DNA from: Brachionus rotundiformis
Lineage: Eukaryota; Rotifera; Eurotatoria; Ploima; Brachionidae
Direction: 5' to 3'
Assembly (NCBI GenBank): GCA_016802295.1
Contig: JAESIW010000162.1
Coordinates: 793,739 to 857,738 of the forward strand
Length of the DNA: 64,000 bases
A program made the translations under genes and the position numbers. The notes below the pieces were generated by a model that did not search any database, was not told where the DNA came from, and saw nothing but the letters and a program-made list of their open reading frames with translations. Each line of letters opens with the position of its first letter. Within the stretch, counting starts at the first letter, position 1. Below, in pieces: positions 10,659 to 20,057 of the stretch.

Positions 10659-11489
10659 TTATTTAGTAAGACTTCTCTTGTGAAAAAAGTTTCCAGACAT
10701 ATAAGGGTGGCTTGGTTTTTTTTCTCTAAACCAATAGAACTCCATAAAGGCAAATAAAATGGCAATCAAAGTACAGCCAAAAAAAAATGTTAGTATGAGC
10801 ATCCATTCAGCGCGGTTAAGGTATTTTTTGGCCCTGTTCAGGTCCCTGGTCTCGAAATATTTTTTGGTCTTTCGAGCAAAAAATATTCCCAATAAACCAG
10901 TAAGAGGAAAGCACCAACAGCATAAGACAGATACTATATTAATGTATTTAACATGGTCAGAGTTAAATTCTGGACTTGGTTCTTGTATCGCCAAGTTGGT
11001 ATTTATGATTACATGTCCAGCTTGATCTCGTTGAACCAGTGAGTTGGAAGATAGATTAAGAGAAGCCAATGATGGATCATGATCATTGGTGGGGACCGAT
11101 CTTCCTGATTGACCATCGAGGTTAAGCCTATTGTCATTATGAGTCAGATTTTCTTTGTTTGTTTTGTAAACCTCGAGTAAGAGGTCAGTGCAAATTAATG
11201 GTTTGAGCTCCGATGGATGCTTCTGGTCTTTTTGATTTTGTTTAGATGGTGAGATCTGGGATTTGACAGCAAAACCATTTTTGTTCACGTAGACATACTG
11301 CTGGTCCTTATTCATTTCAGGTATTTTCTGGTCCGAACAACTTTTGACCACTTTTTCAGTGTTCAAGAATTCATCTGTCTCACGACAACTGCTCGAGTCA
11401 GACCGATTTACCAAAGTTGTATACTTAAAGTTGCCATTCTCGTAAAGCGAATCATCATCTGCTTGACGGACATTTATCAAAGTTTTCAT
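10659..11489 (-). CDS. CD225/dispanin-like membrane protein with long N-terminal region
   Basis: A single-exon, 276-aa protein starting at ATG 11487-11489 (MKTLINVRQ). About 180 residues of hydrophilic, Ser/Asn/Asp-rich sequence are followed by a CD225-type domain. The first hydrophobic segment is VSVLCCWCFPLTGLLGIFFA, followed by a basic loop with KTKKYFETRDLNRAKKYLNRA, then WMLILTFFFGCTLIAILFAF and a short polar tail. CCWCFPLTG matches the FC(F/W)P.TG hallmark, and the juxtaposed cysteines are candidate palmitoylation sites, as in IFITM proteins. The domain layout matches the smaller neighbour (9587-9949), so the two are probable tandem paralogues. The precise subfamily (IFITM, PRRT, SynDIG, TMEM91/233) cannot be decided by eye. 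Confidence 0.72.
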   Translation of the reverse strand: MKTLINVRQADDDSLYENGNFKYTTLVNRSDSSSCRETDEFLNTEKVVKSCSDQKIPEMNKDQQYVYVNKNGFAVKSQISPSKQNQKDQKHPSELKPLICTDLLLEVYKTNKENLTHNDNRLNLDGQSGRSVPTNDHDPSLASLNLSSNSLVQRDQAGHVIINTNLAIQEPSPEFNSDHVKYINIVSVLCCWCFPLTGLLGIFFARKTKKYFETRDLNRAKKYLNRAEWMLILTFFFGCTLIAILFAFMEFYWFREKKPSHPYMSGNFFHKRSLTK

Positions 11490-12326
11490 TTGTATAACTC
11501 TTGTCAATTCGAAAATATTAAAATTTTATGAATTAATATTTTAATTTAATTTGAATGAGCTAAAATTTTAAATGATCTTTCTATTAAAAAGAGATTTGTA
11601 TTTGTGTATTTTTTATTTTAGTTTTGTTTGGAAAGCACGCCGATTTTTAAACTTAATTTGCTTTGAGTTTTTGTAAAATCTAATTTTGAAAAAAATTATA
11701 AGGTCAGAGTTTTTTTTTATTAGTTAAAATAAGAGAAATTTTTTATATTTTTGCTTTACATTTCAGCCGCAAATATTTTTTTTATGAAGCAAAAATTAAA
11801 CAAAAGTATTCCAGTAAGAACAGATAAAAATAAATTAATATCTTTTAGTCAAATATTTTTCAAAATATTCAGATATTTAAAATGTTATTTTAATTTGTGT
11901 CTAAAAATATAAATTGAAAATTACATTTTTAATTCTCATTTAAAAAAGGTTTAATAAAGTGAAGTAAAATTAAATTAGAAATAATACTAATCTCATATAT
12001 TCAGAGTTGCTCTAATGTTCAAAAGTATTCGAATAAATTCATTTAATTTCAAATCAATTAATTCTTTAATTAGAAGTAGTAATTGTAGTTAGGCCTATAT
12101 TAATGTATAATTAGTTAATTGATTCTCATCCTCATGGTCATCGTTTATTTAAACCTTCTACGCTCGTCATCTTCTTCTGGTTTTCTTTTTTTACTTTTTC
12201 ATTACCATGTGTGTTCCTATGTTCCTATTAGCTAAAAAACTTAATTTTAATTTTATTTTTAATAATTTTATTATTAATTTAAATTAATAAAATATTTTAT
12301 TAATTATCTCGTCCTAATTAATTTTT
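11490..12326. other. Intergenic, nothing firm
   Basis: About 840 bp. A short minus-strand stretch near 12150-12190 could encode a charged C-terminus (PEEDDERRRFK then stop), but no acceptor or partner exon could be tied to it. Confidence 0.4.
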
Positions 12327-12974
12327 TTAGTTTTTACTTAAGACAAAATTAAAAAGATTTTTGTTTTCATCTTCTAATTTTGAAATATCTTTTTGACACT
12401 TAGACAATTGCTCCTTTAAAGATATAATATCTTTTTTATCCTCTGACATTTGTGACAATTTATTTTCATTTTGGAAATCAGACAATTGTTCCTTTAAAGA
12501 TACAATGACATTTTGATCCTTTGTGGACTGCATTTTTAATTGCTTGTTTTCATTTTGGAAATCAGACAATTGTTCCTTTAAAGATACAATACCATTTTGA
12601 TCCTTTGTGGACTGCATTTTTAATTGCTTGTTTTCATTTTGGAAATCAGACAATTGTTCCTTTAAAGATACAATACCATTTTGATCCTTTGTGGACTGCA
12701 TTTTTAATTGCTTGTTTTCATTTTGGAAATCAGACAATTGTTCCTTTAAAGATACAATATTTTGTTGAGCACCTGAAAATTGAATTTTTAATTGCTTGTT
12801 TTCATTTTCGTAAAGTTGTATTTTTGAATTCAATTCTTTAACTATATCAGATCTATATCTAAGTTGGTTGTCTAAATTTTGATTGTTTTTAATCAGAAAT
12901 GAACCACCAATAATCGAACATATCAAAATAATTCCAGATATAGCTATCCAAATGGTTGATGCACCACACCCTTT
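12327..12974 (-). CDS. Membrane-anchored coiled-coil protein with 28-aa repeats (3' exon)
   Basis: The last coding exon runs from an acceptor at 12975-12976 to the stop at 12327. It starts with a hydrophobic segment (STIWIAISGIILICSIIGG, a probable transmembrane anchor) and then about 190 residues of heptad-rich coiled coil. Most of this is a 28-residue repeat built on SLKEQLSDFQNENKQLKMQ and STKDQNGIV. No catalytic motif is present. The array could make a rod-like membrane protein, but the function is unknown. The copies are nearly identical at the DNA level, so the array is recent or homogenised. Upstream exons are tentative (listed separately), so the start codon is not established. Confidence 0.6.
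   Translation of the reverse strand, partial: KGCGASTIWIAISGIILICSIIGGSFLIKNNQNLDNQLRYRSDIVKELNSKIQLYENENKQLKIQFSGAQQNIVSLKEQLSDFQNENKQLKMQSTKDQNGIVSLKEQLSDFQNENKQLKMQSTKDQNGIVSLKEQLSDFQNENKQLKMQSTKDQNVIVSLKEQLSDFQNENKLSQMSEDKKDIISLKEQLSKCQKDISKLEDENKNLFNFVLSKN
12403..12805. repeat. 84-bp coding tandem repeat array
   Basis: The phrase GACAATTGTTCCTTTAAAGA recurs at 12481, 12565, 12649 and 12733 with exact 84-bp spacing. A diverged copy starts at 12403, with a 78-bp interval that keeps frame, and a partial copy lies at the far end. The central copies are almost identical. Confidence 0.9.
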
Positions 12975-13260
12975 TTAATTAAAACAGATTGATTAATGAT
13001 ATAGTTAAAGATAATTATAAACAAAGAGTTAAAAGTAAAAACTCGGTGAATTAGGTATTTTGTAATGCTAAATGTTTTATGAGCAAATAATGCTTAAAAT
13101 TTTATTTTATTGCTAAAAAAATTGACAATAAACAGTCTTTTTAAATACCATAAAAACATTAAAAATTCACGAGACTATCTTTATTTAAATAGTGTTTAAA
13201 AAAGAACGGTCTTAAAAATAAATCAATTAATTAATTTTAAAAAGTAAAAATTCTATTTAC

Positions 13261-13796
13261 AATATGGAGTACACTCATTAGGTAGGAAACATTGGTCGTT
13301 ATCATTATCAGAATTATTTCTTTCACGTTCACCTTAAATAAAATTTACTTTTTATAAAAATGTCTATAAAAATTTACGATCGCTCATTATAGGAATTTAA
13401 ATTGAATTATGATTTTTTTTAATCGACAATAATGAGCGCTTTGGATGGTTTGTTTCGAATTTTTAACTATTTCAAATATTAAAAAAAATTATCTTAATGT
13501 TGCTTTATTAACGTTATTTATGTAAAACTGTCAAATTTAACCAAATTTTAAGTAAAATAATCTTTAATTAAAAAAACATCTGAATTAATTACTGAAGGTT
13601 GAAAAAATTTAAGTAACATCCTAAAACCTCATTTTAAATTTTATGAAGTCGATGACAGGTTACCTAATTTATGCACTGGTGTTCATTGTTTTGCATTTAA
13701 AATATCTAATATCATCTTCTAATTGAATCAAATATTTACTTTTTATAAAAAGTGAATTGCTCTTATCAAATTCACGCGTAATTTTCTCACTAGCCA
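13261..13796 (-). CDS. Tentative upstream exons of the coiled-coil gene
   Basis: Two candidate exons. 13261-13332 would encode ERERNNSDNDNDQCFLPN followed by ECTPY, and its phase joins correctly to the transmembrane exon at 12974 (T|GG). 13740-13796 starts with ATG in a good context and encodes MASEKITREFDKSNSLFIK before a GTAAAT donor. The phase between these two does not close, so at least one more exon or a different boundary is needed. The intervening DNA holds a 10-bp inverted repeat near 13382-13437. Confidence 0.25.
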
Positions 13797-14777
13797 TTTC
13801 TTTTTGCTCAATAATTATAAAAATAGAATTGAATGATTACAATCGGTCAATTTTTTCTTAAAATAATAAATATTTGATCTCTAAAAGTTCAATTTTTGGT
13901 TAAAATTTTATATTTTAAGATTTGTAGATATTCTTGATAATATCATAATCTAATAATTGTCAAATATATTTTATTTTTTCACTTTTCTTATTTCTAAAAA
14001 AATGTCCACTTGTTTTATTGAGGAAATTTTTAATAATATTTTATTATTAAAAAAGAAAAAAGATAAAAAATTTTATCTACTAACAACTTTTGAACATGAT
14101 AGTTAAAATTTGTTTATTGTATAATTATTAATAAATGAATAGATAAACAAAGCTTTTTATTAATAGACACATATGTATTAAAACTTAATTGTATTAATAA
14201 ATAGAGGTAATTTTGAGCTAACACAAAATTACCTCTATTGGCCTTATACTTTTAATTATTTAGATAATTATAGATTTTACTTTTTCAAAGCTTTTTAATT
14301 CTCTTTTTATTATTAAATTAAAAAAAAATTTAATATAAAGCTAATTAATAAACAAATATTTTATTTTAATAGTTAAAAGATAGCAAATTATCTGGAAACG
14401 CATGAAATAAGTTTTTTTAATTAAAAAACTTAACTCTTTGCTTAAATTTGTGTTAACCTTTTAATTAAAGAAAAATTCTTAGCTAAATCCTTGGAGATAT
14501 TTTGATCCTTGGTATTATAACAAGATATCAGAGATTTAATCCGCGTGATTCGTGATACACATTGCATTCATTTGAAAATAGGTAAATCCATGATCTCACT
14601 AACAAATATTATAATTGAAATTGTTGAAACAAATTGAGATAAAATTTTGTTTGTGTGTACCAAAATATCAAGTCTGTCCTATGCCAGAGAGTATTCTAGT
14701 CAAAAGCTATAAGTATAGTATCTAAAATTAAACTCTCAAAGACTTAAATTAATTCTTAGACAAAATCATTTAAAAGA
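13797..14777. other. Intergenic with a 16-bp hairpin
   Basis: About 980 bp of AT-rich sequence between the coiled-coil gene and the small secreted-protein gene. The only structure I see is the perfect hairpin at 14200-14239, listed separately. Confidence 0.5.
14200..14239. repeat. Perfect 16-bp inverted repeat (hairpin)
   Basis: The arms AATAGAGGTAATTTTG (14200-14215) and CAAAATTACCTCTATT (14224-14239) are exact reverse complements around an 8-nt loop. Too short for a classical animal pre-miRNA; it could be a small palindromic repeat. Confidence 0.7.
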
Positions 14778-15095
14778 ATGTATAAAGTTATATTTTATAA
14801 ATTTTTTCTGTTTGTGTTATATCTAACCGCTGGTTTAATGAGCAAATTAAATGAGTATTCAACCGAATCGAACAATCCAGTAAGTGAACTTCCTAATGAG
14901 TATCTAGACAATATCGGCCAACCAACTTTGTGGGTAAATCCCTTCGTTACCAGATTTAAAGCGCCTACTACAACCATCAGAATTTTTACCACGACAACAA
15001 CAACGAGGAGAACACTAAAGCCGTTGGATAGGTCGGTTTTATTAGACAAAATGAGAAGAAAAAAAAAAGACTACAGTGAAATTGATTATTATTGA
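14778..15095 (+). CDS. Small predicted secreted protein, threonine-rich
   Basis: A 105-aa single-exon frame. It opens with a typical signal peptide (MYKVIFYKFFLFVLYLTAGL, cleavage likely near residue 20). The mature part is acidic at first, then has a threonine cluster (APTTTIRIFTTTTTTRRT) that could be O-glycosylated, and ends in a basic-acidic tail (MRRKKKDYSEIDYY). No known family is recognised. A (TTA)n run follows immediately after the stop. It could be a neuropeptide-like precursor (RR and KKK cleavage sites are present) or a small extracellular protein. That the frame is real is inferred from the signal peptide and non-random composition. Confidence 0.5.
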   Translation: MYKVIFYKFFLFVLYLTAGLMSKLNEYSTESNNPVSELPNEYLDNIGQPTLWVNPFVTRFKAPTTTIRIFTTTTTTRRTLKPLDRSVLLDKMRRKKKDYSEIDYY

Positions 15096-15123
15096 TAAAA
15101 CAGACATCGATTCTAGTTAAAAA

Positions 15124-15148
15124 AATTATTATTATTATTATTATTATT
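15124..15148. repeat. (ATT)n microsatellite
   Basis: Uninterrupted trinucleotide repeat of about eight ATT units, just after the small secreted-protein frame. Confidence 0.85.
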
Positions 15149-15384
15149 CTTGTTAAAAAAATTTTATTTGCTAATAAAGTTATTAATATTTGATCTTCTA
15201 AAATTTTGAAATAAAGAGGCAAAATTATGATGATTATTAAAAAGTTTACTAAAATTAGAATAAGAATGTCTTAATAATAAAAAAAACTAAATTAAATAAT
15301 TAAAACAATAATTTATTTATTTGAAAAAAATAAAACTTAAAAAAAATATTTTTACAATATTTTATTGGAATATATTTACGGAGT

Positions 15385-15993
15385 TTAAAGATTTTTTATA
15401 ATTTTAGTTGGGTTAACAATGTTGGAAATGTTATCCAAAGAACCGTTCAACAATTCTTGCAATTGAGTCAAGGCGTTAATGACATCTTGTGGCAAAGCAG
15501 AAATGTCTTGTTCAATCAAGTGCAAGTTGTTGATCAAGCTCAAGATATCAGTGATTGTTCCCAATGAAGTTCCTTGGGTCAATGAGCCCAAGATGTTCAA
15601 AATGTTTCCGGTGTTTTGACCAGATGGCAACAAGTTCAAGATGCTTGACAAGTCTTTGTTTTGTTTGGTTGGGTTAACAATGTTGGAAATGTTATCCAAA
15701 GAACCGTTCAACAATTCTTGCAATTGAGTCAAGGCGTTAATGACATCTTGTGGCAAAGCAGAAATGTCTTGTTCAATCAAGTGCAAGTTGTTGATCAAGC
15801 TCAAGATATCAGTGATTGTTCCCAATGAAGTTCCTTGGGTCAATGAGCCCAAGATGTTCAAAATGTTTCCGGTGTTTTGACCAGATGGCAACAAGTTCAA
15901 GATGCTTGACAAGTCTTTGTTTTGTCTTGTTGGTGCTGCTAATGAAATATTAGCAATACCAAAAATCAAAAATATAGTTAAAATTTTATTCAT
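15385..15993 (-). CDS. Secreted protein with two near-identical 87-aa repeats
   Basis: A single-exon, 202-aa protein. A clear signal peptide (MNKILTIFLIFGIANISLA, then APTR) is followed by two copies of an 87-residue unit. Each begins QNKDLSSILNLLPSG and ends NISNIVNPTK; between lie leucine-rich amphipathic helices such as ILNILGSLTQGTS and ALTQLQELLNGSLDN. There are no cysteines in the mature part. The family is not recognised; the pattern is that of a small helical secreted or structural protein. The copies are essentially identical at the DNA level, including synonymous sites, so the duplication is recent or maintained by conversion. Codon choice is richer in G and C than the surroundings, which may reflect high expression. 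Confidence 0.68.
   Translation of the reverse strand: MNKILTIFLIFGIANISLAAPTRQNKDLSSILNLLPSGQNTGNILNILGSLTQGTSLGTITDILSLINNLHLIEQDISALPQDVINALTQLQELLNGSLDNISNIVNPTKQNKDLSSILNLLPSGQNTGNILNILGSLTQGTSLGTITDILSLINNLHLIEQDISALPQDVINALTQLQELLNGSLDNISNIVNPTKIIKNL
15407..15928. repeat. 261-bp perfect or near-perfect tandem duplication
   Basis: Copy one spans 15407-15667 and copy two 15668-15928. The period is 261 bp (87 codons) and I see no difference until the last few bases. Confidence 0.9.
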
Positions 15994-16828
15994 TTTTACC
16001 TAGTCTTTACATTTTTTAAATGATTGTTTTTATATACTTTTTTAAAGGCGTTTTTAAACAATGTTTTAATTCTCATCTTTTCCTACATTTTTATATTTGG
16101 TTATCAGTTGTTTTTATATTTTTTGTTTAAATTTATTTTTATAAAATTATCTACTTTTTTTAACTAAATTAAAACTTTTTTTAAATTATAATTTATTCTT
16201 ATTTGTACTGTTAAACATTTTGCTCTTTATTTTTTTTAAAATAAGAATGACTTTAAGTGACCATCTTTTGTGTCCAAACAATTAACTTAATCTAAAGCAA
16301 ATAGACAAAAGTCTATACTTAACAAATATGCTTTTTATTTTTTTTATACATTTCTGAATCGAAATATCAATCCACCTTAATTTGAATTCTTATCAATTAA
16401 ATACATTTTTCTATTTTTTTGCTGAACTCTTTTATTTATATTCTAAATGCATTTTTTCCAAAATTCGATCCTTTTCAAGCTGACCTGAAATAGGATATAA
16501 ACATTATCGACCTTTGGGCTTTCATTTCACCTTGCTTAATTGAATTTTAGACAAAAAAGCCTCATATTTACTGATTAAGGAAACAAATATTAAAAAATAT
16601 TGTTTTTAAGTGCTAAAATTTTATTTAAATTAAAAAAACCGCTCAAATCGACCTAAAATAAAGTGTTTTTCTCAGCTTGAAAGGTTTTTTTCTTAATTAG
16701 TCACATGACTTCTTGACATGACTTCAAATTTCTGCAGCTTTTAAACAAATTTTAAAAATTTAAAACAAATTTAAACTATTGTTTTCAAGACCCGCTAGAA
16801 ATCATTTATTGTCTCAAATGCTCTCACT
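15994..16828. other. Intergenic, Frizzled upstream region
   Basis: About 830 bp between the divergently transcribed secreted-protein gene and Frizzled. It probably holds both promoters. No further feature is recognised. Confidence 0.5.
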
Positions 16829-18754
16829 ATGAAACAAATACAACTAGTTCTTGTTCTATTCCTATCACTTGGCAGCCGGGCAGACCTCGGCGATGACCTA
16901 ACAAACCTTTTCCAACAGGGACAGGGCTCGAAATACTTGGCAAAGAGCAGTTTGATCGAGCCGGACCAATGCGAGCCTCTTGATACAGAAGTGCTACCAT
17001 TGTGTCAAGACATAGCCTATAATGAGACCAGATTTCCAAACTTTTTGAAGCAAAAAAGCCAAAAAGAGGCCGCTGAGGACACAGCACTCTATTTGCCATT
17101 GATTCGGATAAATTGTTCACCAGTTCTGAAGCTTTTTCTGTGCTCGCTGTACGCGCCACCATGCGTCAAAAACTATTCCTCGACGCTGAAGCCTTGCCGC
17201 GAGATGTGCGAAAAGGCCAAGTCAGGTTGCCAGGACATAATGAAAAAGTACTCAGTGCCATGGCCGGACTACATCGACTGCTGGAAGTTCCCTTCTTTCA
17301 ACGGACCTGAAGCCTGCATCACAGATGAGAACTACGCTCAACCATCTCAGAGCTCTCATCAACGCACTTTTTCCCTGTCCGCTCCAGCCAGCACAAACAA
17401 GCTAGACACCAGCTTTTTGTCCAATCTTACGCCAGAACAGCAACAATACTTGCTCAACTCACTTATTGGTGCCACAAACTCCAATCCGGTTAGCAGCCTA
17501 CCAAAACAAAATTATTACCAATTGTACGCGGCAGCCATTGCTGCTGCAGCAGCTGTTCAAAATCAACAACAAAATAAAAACATTGTTCATCAGCGAATTA
17601 AATTTGTGTGTCCACCTTTGCTTCAATTGATCACAGACACCAAGAGCACATATTACCTGACAGTTAATGATGAATACGTGACTAGTTGTGGCATGCCATG
17701 TGACAACAATTTGTTTGATAAGTCAGAGATTAGCTTTGCCAGATCGTGGATACTCATTTGGGCATCGTTCTGCTTCAGCTCTACACTGATCACCCTGTTG
17801 ACATTTTTGATCGAAACATCACGCTTTAGGTATCCAGAGAGACCAATTATTTTCCTCAGTGTCTGCTACATGATTGTAGCCTTGGGATTTTTGATCGGTT
17901 CAAGCTCAAATGACAACTCGATTGTGTGCAAGTCGCACAAAAACGCCATGATGCAGAGCAAGGAATATTTGGTACAGGGCGTAGAGCACTTGCCATGCAC
18001 GCTTTTGTTCATGATGATTTATTTTTTTGGCATGGCCTCGTCCATTTGGTGGGTAGTTCTCACTCTGACTTGGTTCCTGGCTGCTGGTCTCAAGTGGGGC
18101 CACGAGGCCATAGAGAACATATCCTCTTACTTTCACCTAGCTGCATGGACCATACCAGGTGTAAAACTGATAGCCATTCTTTGGTTGCAGAAAATCGATG
18201 CGGACATCCTTAGTGGCATTTGTTTCACAGGCCTTAGAAACATGAATCTGATGAGGGGCTTTCTGATCGCGCCCTTACTGCTCTACTTGATACTTGGTGC
18301 ATGCTTTTTGCTGGCTGGCTTTGTATCTCTGTTCAGAATTCGCAATGTCATGAAACATGAGGGCAACAAGACAGACAAGCTAGAAAAGTTTATGGTGCGC
18401 ATCGGCGTCTTCAGCATCATGTACATGGTGCCAGCCATAATTGTCATTTGCTGCTACTTTTACGAGCAATCTTCGTATAACAAATGGATGGATTACTGGC
18501 TCAAGAGCAACTCAATCGAGTTCAACCTACCACCTGATTATGTGTCAACTATTTTGTATGACAATGACCGTGGTTCGATGATCTTTTCGCTCTTTATGGT
18601 CAAGTATGCTATGCTCTTGGTGGTCGGAATCACAAGCAGTTTTTGGATATGGTCACACAAGACAGTCAGCTCGTGGCAAAGGTTTTTTGACAGAATTTTC
18701 GGCTGCTTTAGCACAAATTTTGGGCCCAAGTACAAAAATGAAGCTGCTGTTTAG
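16829..18754 (+). CDS. fz: Frizzled-family Wnt receptor
   Basis: A seven-transmembrane receptor at the plasma membrane that binds Wnt through its cysteine-rich domain and signals through Dishevelled. The 641-aa frame has no introns. A signal peptide covers residues 1 to about 18. The Frizzled CRD runs from about 48 to 165, with the cysteine pattern CEPL..PLCQDIAYN, INCSP..KLFLCSLYAPPC, PCREMCEKAKSGC and DCWKFP. A linker with an alanine/glutamine run (AAAIAAAAAVQNQQQ) and the conserved CPP/CGMPC pairs precede the seven helices, which contain YPERPIIFLS, FFGMASSIWWV, LKWGHEAIE, YFHLAAW and CYFYEQ. The Dishevelled-binding KTxxxW motif is KTVSSW at 611-616. The CRD wording (DIAYN) and serpentine region resemble the Fz1/2/7 class, but the class is tentative. 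The tail ends EAAV, not a canonical class I PDZ ligand. Confidence 0.96.
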   Translation: MKQIQLVLVLFLSLGSRADLGDDLTNLFQQGQGSKYLAKSSLIEPDQCEPLDTEVLPLCQDIAYNETRFPNFLKQKSQKEAAEDTALYLPLIRINCSPVLKLFLCSLYAPPCVKNYSSTLKPCREMCEKAKSGCQDIMKKYSVPWPDYIDCWKFPSFNGPEACITDENYAQPSQSSHQRTFSLSAPASTNKLDTSFLSNLTPEQQQYLLNSLIGATNSNPVSSLPKQNYYQLYAAAIAAAAAVQNQQQNKNIVHQRIKFVCPPLLQLITDTKSTYYLTVNDEYVTSCGMPCDNNLFDKSEISFARSWILIWASFCFSSTLITLLTFLIETSRFRYPERPIIFLSVCYMIVALGFLIGSSSNDNSIVCKSHKNAMMQSKEYLVQGVEHLPCTLLFMMIYFFGMASSIWWVVLTLTWFLAAGLKWGHEAIENISSYFHLAAWTIPGVKLIAILWLQKIDADILSGICFTGLRNMNLMRGFLIAPLLLYLILGACFLLAGFVSLFRIRNVMKHEGNKTDKLEKFMVRIGVFSIMYMVPAIIVICCYFYEQSSYNKWMDYWLKSNSIEFNLPPDYVSTILYDNDRGSMIFSLFMVKYAMLLVVGITSSFWIWSHKTVSSWQRFFDRIFGCFSTNFGPKYKNEAAV

Positions 18755-19035
18755 TTACATGGTTATGTAAAAATTGTGCCAGATAATGAGATTAATTAAA
18801 TTCTAAATGTTATTTAAGTTTTTTGATATATCAAAGTGTTTTTTTATATTTCATTGTATGATTAGATATTTGGGCTAAAGACTCAAGGTAAAGTTTTAAA
18901 CGCATTTTCTTTTCTTTTTTTATAAAAAAATAAAAACTAAATTTAATCTGTAAATAAAAGTCTTGAGTTTGTAAAATAAATTTTTTTTAAATTGAATTTG
19001 AAATTAATTAGAATAAACTATATAGATTTTATTTT
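18755..19035. other. Frizzled 3' flank
   Basis: About 280 bp of AT-rich sequence after the Frizzled stop, with several AATAAA-like words suitable for polyadenylation. No gene seen. Confidence 0.45.
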
Positions 19036-19528
19036 TTATCTTTGAAAAATGTTTATGACTACTCGATGGTGTTTTATTAGTTTAGACTTTGGATCAGCAA
19101 AAGCAGTGGGCATTTTCTCATCTGTACACCTACTAAAAATATAAAAATTTCATTTGGGAAAAAGACTTAAGTTATCGTAAATTTTAATCAGGTTGAAATT
19201 TTTATCAAATTTCGAATAATGTTTCAAAATTTTATTAGAAAATTTAGTTAAATGAAAAAAAATAACAACAACAATTTTCAATTTAATTGTAAAAAAAAAT
19301 TAATTTACTCTGGACATTGGTTAATTAAGTATGATTTAATTATTGTTTAAAAGCAAGTATTCAAGGGTTATCTTTTGGTTTGATTCATTTTTATCATTGT
19401 CGGTCATAGAGTTAAAATTTGGACTTGAGTGTCTGACCGTATTTTCCTCCTCACTATAACTGACTGAATCAGATTGATCAATATCTCTCCATTGAGAACA
19501 ATTAAATGAACTATTCAATAGACCCACT
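19036..19528 (-). CDS. Possible small unidentified gene or exon pair
   Basis: Two minus-strand pieces look coding. One, after an acceptor at about 19529, reads DIDQSDSVSYSEEENTVRHS and ends ITLEYLLLNNN then TAA at 19336. The other, after a TTTTTAG acceptor at 19133, reads CTDEKMPTAFADPKSKLIKH and ends at TAA 19036. No donor or phase joins them, so they may belong to different transcripts or be chance. No family is recognised. Confidence 0.22.
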
Positions 19529-20057
19529 TAAAAAATAATTTATTAAAAATTCAAATAGCTCAGAAATTGGTTTTTGGGTTAATTGCACTGATAAATGAAA
19601 AACGATAAAATAAAAGATTCTTTAATCAATTCTATATTATTTTACCAAAATTATTTTACCAAAAACAAAATTTTGAATGAGTTGAAAATTAAAAAGCTTT
19701 TTTAAGATAACCTGTCTGAAATTTAGATTTTTAATTGTTTGGTTGATTAACAACTATTCCAAAAATTGAGTTTTTTTATTAAATAGGAACCAAAATCTTG
19801 AATAAAGATAATTAAGTTTTAGCTGTATAATTTCAATTAAATTGTTAATTAAAATTTAACTTTGAGAATAGATATTTTGTAAATAAGGACAAATTTATAA
19901 TATAATTAGATTAAGATAATATCAATTAAAAAAAAAATTATATAAATAATCTTTAAGAAGTATTATCTATAATAATATAATCTAAATGAAGCAATATCTC
20001 CTAATTAGTTTTCTAATAACCAGATTTCATTATATCGAGGAACAAAATTTTTATTAA
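19529..20057. other. Intergenic, nothing recognised
   Basis: About 530 bp of AT-rich sequence downstream of the FAM120-like stop codon. No coding signal. Confidence 0.45.

Noticed and set aside
10659..11507. Start of the longer CD225-like protein at 11507
   Set aside because: That codon is TTG; the first ATG in frame is at 11487-11489.
12403..12805. CRISPR-like regular repeat spacing
   Set aside because: Repeats are contiguous coding units without unique spacers, in an animal genome.
12521..12841. Plus-strand frame with repeated FLIACFHFGNQTIVPLKIQY units
   Set aside because: It is the complement of the 84-bp repeats of the minus-strand coiled-coil gene; the coiled-coil reading has heptads and continues beyond the repeats.
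13382..13437. 10-bp inverted repeat CGCTCATTAT / ATAATGAGCG
   Set aside because: Perfect but short with a 36-nt spacer; could be chance in AT-rich DNA.
16827..17162. Minus-strand frame opposite the Frizzled CRD
   Set aside because: Shadow of the higher-GC coding sequence on the other strand.
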